Source: Crocodylus rhombifer (lineage: Eukaryota; Chordata; Crocodylia; Crocodylidae). From it: a DNA stretch of 64,000 nucleotides. Of this stretch, positions 36,500-46,390 are shown piece by piece. Each line of letters starts with the position of its first letter. Position 1 is the first letter of the stretch. A model generated the notes under the pieces. The model worked only from the letters and a program-made list of their open reading frames with translations, was not told the origin of the DNA and did no database searches. The stretch is taken from NCBI GenBank assembly GCA_038503035.1, contig JAVSML010025154.1:434001-498000 (forward strand), written 5' to 3'. A program made the translations under genes and the position numbers.

Positions 36500-36815
36500 T
36501 TTGGCAATTCTAGCTACTCCAAGACAGGAAGAAGATACATCTCAGGAAGATCTGAATGTACTTGATCTATTATCAAGGCCATTTCAGGCTGGACATAACG
36601 AAGAATTTCTTTACTGTCTGAGCCCCAAGGTCTGGAACAGTCTGCCATCGGAGGTGGTTCAAGCACCTACACTGAACACCTTCAAAAGTAAATTGGATGC
36701 TTATCTTGGTGGGATCCTATGACCCCAGCTGACTTCCTGCCCCTCAGCCAGGGGGCTGGACTCGATGATCTTCTGAGGTCCCTTCCAGCCCAAATGTCTA
36801 TGAAATCTTATACTG
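36500..36815 (+). mobile_element. CR1 LINE 3' end
   Basis: Forward frame 'WNSLPSEVVQAPTLNTFKSK' followed by LDAYLGG is the C-terminal tail of CR1 ORF2. Just upstream, in another frame, 'RLDITKNFFTV' is visible, so a frameshift lies near 36620. The 3' terminus has 'CTGAGGTCCCTTCCAGCC' and TGTCTATGAAATC. The element is 5'-truncated. The 73-codon frame at 36501-36722 is only a pseudogene segment. Confidence 0.9.
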
Positions 36816-37334
36816 GGTGGCTCTTTTAATAAGTAGATTGCTGAATGGAAGCCAAATCACTCCATATACTCCTAATTCTCATTATGCAGCACATGAAAGG
36901 GGACTAGAAAATAAATAATAATAAATGCTTCCTGTAAACTTATTGCAACAGGGGTCAGCCATCTTTTCCCTTGTATTTATGTCTACTGTACACCTGACAA
37001 TCCAGTCTCCAGTCATTTCTATTACCCATAGGAGAGGAAGTCACATACCAAATGCCAAGTAAGCTTGACAGATGTGAGAAATACCAGAATTGAAATTGGC
37101 CAGAAAGTTATGGACATGAAACTCCTTAAAACACTCCCTTACTTCCACTTCAGAGGTATAATCTCCAGAATGAAGAGAGCAAACAACAAGGCTTAGCCAG
37201 AAACAATTCATAGATGTCAGTATCCACTCATTCATTCCTCAGTACAAAATGGCATTTCTCTGCTGTTGTAGTGAAAGCCAAGCCTGCACAAATGCTGGTG
37301 AGCCATACAACAAGCAAGGATTATTTCATGACTG
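36816..37334. other. Unrecognised DNA
   Basis: No repeat or gene signal. Short overlapping frames on both strands. Confidence 0.45.
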
Positions 37335-37580
37335 TTATCATCATTTCTATTATAGTACCACCTGGAGAGTCCAACCAAGAGGAAGGTGCCCTTGTGCCTG
37401 ATATGATATAAAAGCAGAACAAGAAACAGTCCTGGCCCCAAAGAAAGCACAATTTAAATAGGCAAGAAAGAAAAAAAAAAGTGTGGTTGGAGGGACGAGG
37501 CACAGAGAAAATATGTGAGTTGTCCAGAGCTACACAGTAGGTTGTTAGCAGAGATGTGAAGAGATCCTAGGACTCTTCAC
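37335..37580 (+). repeat. MIR-like ancient SINE
   Basis: The order is 'TATTATAGTACCACCTGGAGAGTCCAACC', 'CAGAACAAGAAACAGTCCTGGCCCCAAAG', 'TGAGTTGTCCAGAGCTACACAGTAGG' and 'AGATCCTAGGACTC'. This follows the old amniote SINE that ends in a MIR-type 'ACTTGCCCAAGGTCACACAG' core. Its length and order are convincing despite divergence. Confidence 0.6.
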
Positions 37581-40406
37581 TATAGTTCACCCCCATGCTA
37601 TGGAACATGTTCTGAAGCACAGCATTTGGCTTACTCAAGCAGCCTGGATGGTCAAGTACCAGTCAGTGCACAGCTCTATTATGACACCTATAAAGGCAGG
37701 CATATCATTTACAGCCAACACTATGCCACTCTGCTCCAAGTTCTATACATATAATACAAGTGAGTCCTCATCCTCCCCCTGACTTGTCTCAGGAGATATG
37801 GATTCACTAAATATGTGGAGGGGGAGGAACACAGGAGAAAAAAAAAAAGACACCAAGCACATGGCAATGACAAACAGCAGCTGCCGAGACCCCCCACAAC
37901 TCCCACAGTGACCCTTGTGGGGTAATAGCCAGCAACCTCGAAAAGCCAATAGTAGACAAGTGAGAACTAAGGGCCTCTTTCTCCTTCCCCAAACTACAAG
38001 AAGGTTATTGCTCTCCACTCCTAATATGCAGCAGAAAATTAGGGGAGTACAGCTGGCAGTATTTATGTTATTCCAGCAGCTGTAGGGAAAGATGATGTGG
38101 TGCCTCCTTGTCTTCCTCCCATAAGTCAAAAGGGGAGGAAAGTTTTGTATAGATTGCTTCTATGAGCACCATGGGAGGATTCATTGCAACTGTAACTGCA
38201 AATCTGTGGTCTAAATCCATGAGTGAGGAATCACCTATTGATCAACTCATTAAACATCAACCAGAAGGCAGTCAGGCTTGTTCCTTTAGCACCGTATAAC
38301 ATAAAATAGCATCACAGGTTGAAATCCCAGCAGTGTGGATGCTTGTTGGTAATTTCAGGAGCAATTTCTAATTTAGGGTTTGGTTTGTTAGGCTTTTTCA
38401 TCTGCCTTCACCCACTGCGAAACTCAAGCACACTTCAAATCACCAGAGAATAGTGAAGGACTGATCAGTAGTCACGGCAGCTACAGACAAACCCCCAAGT
38501 ATTTGAAGTCATGTTTTTTGTTGTTTTTTTTCCTGTTTGGATAGATCTTCTTTGACCAAGATTTCAAAGATTCAATTAGTGTTTGGTCATTGGGCATCTG
38601 GGAGAGAAGCTGACTGGATGAATCAGTGGCTCCTTTCACTCAGAATCACTCATTGTGGATATTGGATAGCAATTACACAAAAGTGTATGGCTACTTGTAT
38701 TGTGCTTGGAAACTAGCATTCAAAGCCAACGGAGGGACAAATGTACAGGCTTAGAACTCCCATTAGCATCCTGATCAAATCTCTCTTTTATTTCCAAAGT
38801 GATATGTTCCAAGAGTACATGCTCTAAACTGCAGCTCTGGAATCACTTGCCGGGTCACATGCCAGACTGTTGTTCCTATACATCTGCTTTGCTTAGTATC
38901 ACCACTCCTTTTCTGGGAGGTGGAGGAGAGAGGGGTCGAAACAGGCTAGGGGTAGAACCCACGCCAGCATCTTTTTCAGCCAATGTTAGTACATATTAAA
39001 ATGTTTTGCAAACTTAATGAGATGAATTACTTCTCTGTTTCTGCACTCTTTTTGCTCATTCAGAATATGCTGGTATTGTTTCACAGGACAGACATCATGT
39101 GCACCCTAGGGAATATACATCTCTGGACACACAACTGGGTCACAAATTACTGTAAGTACTAGCAGTCAGGATGCACGTAGTCCTAGACAGAGGGAATAGG
39201 GGAAGGTAAAAATCTCTCACCTTTTCTCCCTGCTTCACCAAATTTTGACTGATGGAAAACGAATAGTCAGAAGGGAAGCATTATGGTCATACTCCTGCTG
39301 CAAATGGCACTGAGTGAATTGTGCTATGCTAATCAAAGTCACACCAGGTACCAGATTAATAGATAAATGTGGTCAAATATGAAGGCACCTAGCTCTGTCT
39401 CTCCTTCTTGAGCTGACCTGAACTAGAAAAGAAAGAGAAAAGGAGAGTGACAAAACCTGATGCAAGGCAAATACCCAGAAGTAGATGAAAAGCAGCGAAA
39501 CAGACAGACACAGAGTGAGAGACAGACAGATGCAGATACCCCAGAAGCAAAGAAAGAAACAGTGCCAAAGACAGATACCCCAAAAGTAAAGAAAAACAGT
39601 GTCAAAGGAAGGTCCCCCAGAAGCAAAGTACTGACTGGCAACTTTTGAAACTCCAGGGTATTTAGCAGATAACTCTTGTTGTTTTGTATGCCTCCATACT
39701 CAGCCTTGGGAGACGTTGAGCTCTAAGAATTGTGCACCTTTCTCTTCCATTCTTTTATTCCTTCCTACCCATTTGAAATCAAAGGATACTGAAAGGTACT
39801 TTGCACCTCACAGGGCAGGGCTCAAGATCTGTTGTTTAACCAATCACTTCACAATTGGGATGCCATCACATTGCTAGCCCAGGCAATGGTTGGAGCTGCG
39901 AAAAGCGCTGGCAATCCCAATAGATTACTGGTTATTCTCAACTCTCAGTTACAAATGTTATGACATCAACTCTTCCCCCCCACCCCCAAAAGAGCACACA
40001 GAAGCAGAAAACAATTCCTGTGGTGATACAGTTGTCATTTCATCAGTTACCACAGTAAAAAGCTCAATTTGATTAATTCCTGCAACTTTAAGTATTGTTT
40101 CAGGGATACCTACTGATGATCTGCACTGTCCATTAAATCTGGGATTTGTTGCTAGGAAAAGTCTGTAATGCCACACCATGTCTGACTGTAGCAAATACTA
40201 AAGGACTTGACTTCAGATGAATTAAGATTCAATGCTTTGTCACCCATAGAATGCATAACTTTCTACCCACTGCAAACAACAGCAGATTTGACCCACCTCA
40301 GCACCTCTACATTTTGCTTTGCAACTAGACATACGAAGGGGAAGGAATTTTTTTGTTCTGTGATCATGCTACACATAGCACAGCGGGGCCCTTGACTATG
40401 ATTAGA
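37581..40406. other. Unrecognised DNA, one minisatellite
   Basis: 39490-39630 holds a GACA-type microsatellite and a 39-bp minisatellite (listed separately). I see no exon or named repeat elsewhere. Confidence 0.45.
39533..39630 (+). repeat. 39-bp minisatellite, about 2.5 copies
   Basis: Units start CAGATACCCCAGAAGCAAAG (39533), CAGATACCCCAAAAGTAAAG (39572) and a partial GGTCCCCCAGAAGCAAAG (about 39611). The 39-bp period keeps frame, so the + strand shows a lysine-rich repeat 'DTPEAKKETVPKT / DTPKVKKNSVKGR' in a 62-codon open frame. Purine-rich low complexity explains this without a gene. Confidence 0.8.
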
Positions 40407-40414
40407 ATATGTAG

Positions 40415-41105
40415 TAGGGCTATGTGAAGCTTCGGTCCTGGATTCAATTTGGTGGAGATTTGGCCCGATTCAGTGGCTGAATCTCTGAATCTGAATCGAA
40501 TCAGAGGACCCTTTAGTCTCCCCAAATCAATTTGGAGACATTTGGACAAATTCGGATGTAGATACAGCTTTAAATGTTTTTCCTACATACCTTTAAGTAG
40601 TAGGGGCTCTGAATGCTGTGGTGCTGGGACAGATGCAGTGTCCCACACAAGCATGGGGGGCTCCCCAGCGTGCCTGGCAGCAGACCTGGAAGTGGACCAG
40701 AAGCACCCCCGGGTCCACCGGGGAGCGTGCTGGGCCCCCTCCCCCACGCCCTACAGCTCAGCAACTGGTGGCTCCTGGATCTGGGGGGGCACCTGGGGTC
40801 CCCCTGAGGCTGATCACTGGGCCGGGGGAGCACAGGGTGGGGTCCCCAACGTGCTCCCTGGCAGACCCGGAAGTGGACCGCAGAGATCACAAACCACGCT
40901 GCTAGCTCAAGGTATGTAGAAAAAAACTTTTAAACCTGTGCCTATGTAAGAATCACTGATTCACTGAATCAGCATCGAATCATCAGATTCAGATTTGGCT
41001 GAATTGAATCATGAACAGTCATCCAAATCAACGGATCGAATCGGTGTCCCTGATTTGGGCCGAATCCAAATTCGAATCAAACAGGGCCCATTTCACACAC
41101 CCCTA
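40415..41105. mobile_element. hAT-type DNA element with 8-bp target duplication
   Basis: The termini are TAGGGCTATGTGAAGCTTCG on the left and, inverted, TAGGGGTGTGTGAAATGGGC on the right. The flanks ATATGTAG (40407-40414) and ACATGTAG (41106-41113) match at 7 of 8. The sub-terminal 200 bp on each side is rich in GAATCGAATC/GATTCAG phrases that are inverted between sides. A GC-rich centre (40615-40910) contains a diverged direct repeat ('CTGGCAG.AGACC.GGAAGTGGACC' at about 40673 and 40857). No transposase is seen; the centre's frames are composition artefacts. Confidence 0.85.
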
Positions 41106-41113
41106 ACATGTAG

Positions 41114-42462
41114 CTACTAGTAAAGTACAAGTAAGGAATAAGCAGGGGGAAAAACCCTTCTTGGCTTCTGCCTCGTTGACACTCTCCCAGAAGAGGCTGC
41201 ATCCATACACCTCTCAATAACAGTCACAAATGGAGTGAGGATGGTGGTAAAGTGATAGCCAAAGATGTCTGAGTAGGAGTACCAGGATTTTTCTGCCTGA
41301 TGGGAAGCTGGGAAGGCTGTGGAGACCCAAGAACTGCAAAACAGACTGGTGTTGTCACTACTGTAGCATCAGTCTGTCAGCAGGAGTATCCCTTCAAGCA
41401 TTAGGGTAGAGAGGCAAAAACACAATGCTCAGCAACACTGTAGGTCATCTCCCTGCAACGACATTACAAATCAGCAAGATCCTTATGAGGGGAAACCAGA
41501 TATCCAGTAAAAGGTAGAACCATGTGACATGGGATAGGTTAGGGTTGGGAGCAGAGGTGGCCATCTTGCTGAGGCAGGGCAAGGTAGGGCAGCACAACAA
41601 CAAGGCTCAGAGGTGGAGGATAACACCCTCTGCAATGCACTTCACAAAAAAAGAACAGCATACACAGCCCCGCATAGGAAGAGTGTGACTCTAATCAAAA
41701 CCATGACCCAGAAGAACATGTGCTTTTACACTGCCCAGGACCATTTGTCACTATTCTTAGTCCTGCTGCTCTCACAGAGGAACCACAATAGCAATAAGTT
41801 CTCAACAGAGCTCATCAGATATTTTCCACTGGAATGATTCAGCCAAGCGGTGTGCCAACTCACTGAAACTAGAAAGTTGGCCACATATGTTGATTCTGAT
41901 TCAATTTAATTTCAGAAGAAAAACTGAAAAAAAGCATTTCACCTTTCAAAATGGAATTTCACCCTTCCATGTTGGCGTGACTTTTCATTTCAATGTGGAA
42001 AAGCTGTACCTAATAATCCTTGTCTAACCTTTTGTTTCATGGGATATTTACTTAATTACTTATTTGGGTCCTGCTCCATTTTGAAAGCAATATTGCATCT
42101 TGGATGTCCTGCGGAAAAAAAAAAAAAAAAAAGAAAGAAAAAGAAAAAGAAAAAAAGCAGCCCTTGCCTTCTCAAAACCTTCATTTTAGACCTAATTTGA
42201 AAGCAACTCTTTCAATAGCACAGTATTTCCTAATGTGATATTGAAGTATTAACACCAGGGGAAGAATGACACCAGCTGATTCATCAACATTGCCTCTTCT
42301 AGCACATAGGCATTCCTTAGCTATGTCACATTGAATCCTTACAACGATGAAGCTGAGATTCTGAGCTTTCTCGGTGCATACACCCACCCAAAAAAAAAAA
42401 GAAACGAAGGCAGCATCCACACATACAAAATATAGGCATTTTTTATTCTCTCCAGTAATATG
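41114..42462. other. Unrecognised DNA with a poly-A tract
   Basis: 42115-42157 is an A-rich run with AAAG/AAAAAG interruptions and no LINE tail sequence attached. No gene or named repeat seen. Confidence 0.5.
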
Positions 42463-42470
42463 TAGTAGAG

Positions 42471-42887
42471 CAACGGTGCTCAGCCTTCTGGCCTGGAAGG
42501 CTGGATCCCATGGGTAGGATGAGTCCATGAGCTTAATCCAGCATAGAGTTAGCACATAGAATCAATCTACAGATGTGATCCAATGAGTCATGTGATCCCC
42601 ACATCCCAGATCAGGCCACAACACAACCCTGCATGCTGGTTCATTGAGCCATGGCATCCAGCTCAAGCATTTTCCCCTGCTGCCAAATTTTCAGACCAAT
42701 AGGAGCAGTGGCAGCATTGACTGCTATGCCTTTGCAAATTGGAGACAGGAGAGGCTCTGGAAATTATGTTAATGCTGCTACTACTTCCCCACCACCAAAT
42801 TGCCAGCCCTCTGGGGAGACTTGTGAGTCAGATGATATAGCCCTGTGGGCCAAATTCAGCCCACAAGCCAGAGTTGAAGCACCACTG
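42471..42887. mobile_element. hAT-type MITE, 'CAGTGGTGCTCAA...CTGGCC' family
   Basis: The left CAACGGTGCTCAGCCTTCTG and the right, inverted CAGTGGTGCTTCAACTCTGG, are matching hAT termini. The octamers TAGTAGAG (42463-42470) and TACTAGAG (42888-42895) agree at 7 of 8. The right end includes the 'GGGCCAAATTCAGCCCACAAGCC' block seen in relatives such as 56366-56721. Non-coding. Confidence 0.85.
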
Positions 42888-42895
42888 TACTAGAG

Positions 42896-43990
42896 ATGAT
42901 TTTTTACAAGATATTTTGAGTACTTACTCAAGTATTGTCAACAACTGACAGCTGTTCACTGACATCAACAACATATTTTCCTGTGTGGTATATGACATAC
43001 ATGTACCTTCAATACTATAATTATAGGATTAATAAACAGTGAAGTATTGAAAGGACAGATGTATAAACCTTAAGATTTGTTTACATTGAAATTGTGTGCC
43101 ATGGCAATCCCCCCATTCTGACAGTTGTAGAGTAAGTGTAGTAGCACTAATTGATTTAGAGGTAGCATGTGAACCAGTGTTTTGGCCTGGAGAAATACCA
43201 CAATGTTAATGAGCTAATGTTTGCTGATTGCTAAAAGAGATGGGCAAGTACATTGAGGATGCAGTCCATTTTTCATTTAAAGCAAGCATTCAACCTTTTT
43301 ATTTTATAGGAAAAACAAAGTACCCATCCCAAAAATTCAGCACATAATTGCTAAGTAAAGCTTAAATTTCCTGGCATGTTTCACACAAACAGTCCATTGG
43401 TTTTCAAATTCAAATAAATTAAAGATGGCCCTGAAAAGAGTTCATATGAAGTTTCACGATTTTTCAGGCTTCCTCAACTTAAACACTACAAATTGCAGAA
43501 AGGCAAAGCACCTTTGAAATGAGAGTTTGGTGGGTTCACTGGGTTGTGCAGTTAACAGAAAGAAAAAATGTGGCTTTTTGGTCACAAGAGGGTCTGTTAT
43601 GAGTAACTGACAGAGATTCTGTATTGGAGACTTCTGTTTTCCAGTGTAGTACAGAGAAGACTTTGTGAACAGATTAGAAGAGGGATAAAAACACACATCC
43701 TTTTTACATGACATCTGCAGCCAAAACTGTGAGCTTAATGAACACATTTTATTGGGTAACGGGCTTTGTGTCATGTTAACAATGACGATAATTTATGAAA
43801 GTAGCTGCTGGTTTGCCAACCCCTTCTCCCCCCAAAAAGAGCCTTTGTGAAATCACCTTTTTAACCTGCAAATGTGGGTTTTACAGAGTATGCAAAAGGC
43901 TTGAAGTAAGGGAGAGAGGGGAAGCTGGTTTGTATACAGTGAGGATACATGGATGGGATTCATGGGGGTCCTGGAAGGCTAGCATCCCTA
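42896..43990. other. Unrecognised AT-rich DNA
   Basis: A reverse-strand 106-codon open frame at 43454-43774 has no recognisable domain. No repeat recognised. Confidence 0.45.
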
Positions 43991-45257
43991 GGGCTAGGGA
44001 CAGACATTCAAAAAGACTGAGCCTGAATTGATTCACTCTTTGCAGGTTAGTTGAAGCTGTGCAGCTTAAACTGATTAATGGCTAGCCAGACATGCTCTGT
44101 TAAATCAGAAAATGAAGGCACATGCCTGCAGAAGCTCAAGCCAGAAGCAAGGGGGGGGGGGGCAGGACGGGACACTAGAGCATGCCTGCCAGCCACTGCC
44201 AAAGGGGAAGAAAGAAAAGACAGACCCCTTCAAGACTCTGGCCCCGCCCTGCTGGAGCGGAGGGGACATAGCCAGGCACCAGCTGGGGCTAGCATACGGG
44301 ATGGGGAAAAAGTCCTCTCTCAAGCAAGGTATTGACCACAGCAATTTGCAAAGCATACAACAGGGAACTACCAAAAATTTTTGCGTAAGCTAAGATAAAG
44401 CCCAGTAAAACACAGCATACACAACTTAGTCTAACTTAAATTGTAAACCAGAAAGACAAGTGTCTTACTAATCCTGAGGGCAGAGTGTCTCCTTACAGAC
44501 AGGCATTTAGAAAGGTTGTGTTTACATGTTCTGCTTTATAATGTAAATGTAGCTCCCTGCATTCTTTGGTGCAACTTCTCTGACCTAAATCTCCAGCATT
44601 TGTGATCACTAATGATTGTCAGGTCTTTACTAACACATTCCACCTCTCAGTCTGGTCCTGCACGTCTTAGCTCTGGGTTCAGAGCTGCAACAGGGCTTGG
44701 ATCTGCACACCGGCCTGCTTGCCTCTCTCCCCTGTGCAAGCCACACAGACTGCAGCCAAAGCCCCGCATTTGGGGGAGAGGAGGGACAGAGGGAATGATT
44801 AACTGTGTCCCTGCAAGCCATGGATGTATGGCTGGGGCTGGCAAACAGCAGCTGCAGTACTCAGGGTTTGCCAGCAGAGGGAGGGGGAGACAGGGGATGG
44901 AGGGAGAAATTTGCCTCTGGGGCATGGCAGGTCAGCACCTGGCCACACCCTGCCCTTGCCCTGGCTAGAGAGCAGAGGGGAGGAGCCAGGTCTGCTGTGG
45001 AGCAGAACCCCACCCAGCCCAAGAGCACGCTGGGAAGCTGGTTTATCTTAAACCAGCAAGGGGTCTGGGATAGGCATTGCATAAACCAGTTTGAGCCAGA
45101 TTAGTTAAGTCTGATACTACGTTCAACCAGGTTTACATCGAACCGGTTTCAGCCATTCTCAAACTGGTTTATGTGCACTGAGCATCTGTTCTGTTACAGC
45201 TTAAAACCAATTTCTGATCACATCAACTGGTTTATGTGTAATGTCTGTTCCTAGCCC
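43991..45257 (-). mobile_element. TIR DNA transposon, 'GGCTAGGGACAGACATT' family, long copy
   Basis: The left end is GGGCTAGGGACAGACATTCA. The right end, inverted, is GGGCTAGGAACAGACATTAC. Reading from the right end inwards reproduces the left part of the copy at 11099-11610 ('ACACATAAACCAG...', 'GTATCAGACTTAACT'). Reading from the left end reproduces that copy's right part. The long copy has about 750 bp of extra GC-rich interior, with a G12 run at 44151-44162. Several open frames overlap on both strands, but none shows transposase motifs. No clean target duplication is seen. Confidence 0.75.
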
Positions 45258-46085
45258 AGAGGGAGAGAAGCTGTGTTTCTCTGTGGTCCTCTCAGGGTAG
45301 TGATGTATCCCAACTAAAACATTCCTGGGTACATCCTCCCACCCACTTCCACTTGTATGCTCCAAACCTGGAAATACCTAGGTGAGGCAACTTTCAGGTC
45401 ACCCCCAGCAGCTGCTGTCAAGCACACCGGGAACACCATAGAGAAAACCCCTTAGGATTCACTATTGAGGAAACCCTTGGAGCAGGTAAAAGTATGCTAG
45501 TGGTAGGCAGGCTGCTGCCATTAAAATAATTGACTCTCCCTCCACTCTATCAAGGATGCTAATCAGGCAGACTAGCCTGGGCCAAGTACTGTCAGGGACT
45601 CTGAGCGGGCAGGCTAGCCTGAACCAAGTACTTCAGCAGCCACACCTCCAGTAGGCTTTAGCTAATGAATTCTGCCCAAGTTAGAAGCAGCAAGCACCTC
45701 CTATGCCTTTAACACCATCTGGGGGCCTGGGTTTGCGGGGCAGTTGACAGTTTTTCTTCAGTAAGCCTCCTAGTTCTCAACCCTAGTTGATGGCTTATTT
45801 CTGGACATTTCCCTGTGGTTTTGTTTTCTGGCTCCTGACCCTGGTTTGGCCCTGATATTGGACTTTGCCCTGTGGATTGCTTCTCAGGTTGATACTCAAC
45901 TTCTGATCCCCTGATCTTGACCCTGGACTGTGTCATGGACTCTGCTTCTGGCTTCGGTATATGGGTCCTGTCCTTTAACCCAGTCCTAGGCCCCAGCTTT
46001 TCCTAAGCAGTCTAACCATTAGGTAATGGTTAGGCTGCTTGGGGCCTGCGCCCTGGTCCCTTACACTATCCATGTCATCATAGCT
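45258..46085. other. Unrecognised, repeat-like DNA
   Basis: 45568-45643 contains two tandem copies of a ~42-bp unit (GCAG(A/G)CTAGCCTG..CCAAGTACT). 45820-45960 is a degenerate run of CTGACC/GGACTCTGCTTCTGGCTT phrases. 46005-46021 and 46024-46040 form a hairpin with 16 of 17 pairs and a 2-nt loop. This could be part of an unrecognised retroelement or LTR, but no paired ends were found. Confidence 0.45.
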
Positions 46086-46390
46086 CTATGAAATAGGAAG
46101 CCAAAGAAAGGATTCAAAACATATCAAGTCTAAACTTCTTGTGCACATGTTCAAGGCAGTGCACAGCTGCCAGCTGTGAATGTCTGATAACATGTTAACA
46201 AGCAGCTCAGCTGCTATAACCACATGCCGTTTATATATTTGTACAGGGACTTCACCAGAACCAAGTGTTTTGCCAGACATTAAGGAGGAGATGGCCTTAG
46301 CAATTTCCTCATTGCTAATGTTATATCCCAAGGCCTCACATTCTTCCATTTCCAGATCCGTAAGTGAGCAGTCACTTAAACAAGAATGTT
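46086..46390 (-). mobile_element. Fragment of a non-CR1 LINE reverse transcriptase
   Basis: The reverse-strand frame contains 'ISNEEIAKAISSLMSGKTLG' followed by SGEVPVQIYK. This is the pattern at the start of the LINE reverse-transcriptase domain (EEI.KAI..L..GK.PG.DG.P.E.YK), as in RTE- or L1-type elements. CR1 in this window lacks this exact wording. The frame stays open from 46349 to 46086, but the second half loses similarity. It is an isolated fragment without a tail, so its family remains open. Confidence 0.55.

Noticed and set aside
37743..38129. 128-codon reverse frame as a gene
   Set aside because: Starts in unique DNA, no domain, and competing frames on the same strand overlap it.
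40449..40919. 156-codon forward frame as a coding gene
   Set aside because: It lies wholly inside the hAT-type element 40415-41105 and reflects its GC-rich core, with equally long frames on the opposite strand.
42115..42157. Poly-A tail of a processed pseudogene
   Set aside because: No coding similarity upstream on either strand, and no target-site duplication found.
45258..46085. Endogenous retrovirus or LTR element
   Set aside because: No paired LTRs, primer-binding site, gag/pol motif or target duplication could be seen.
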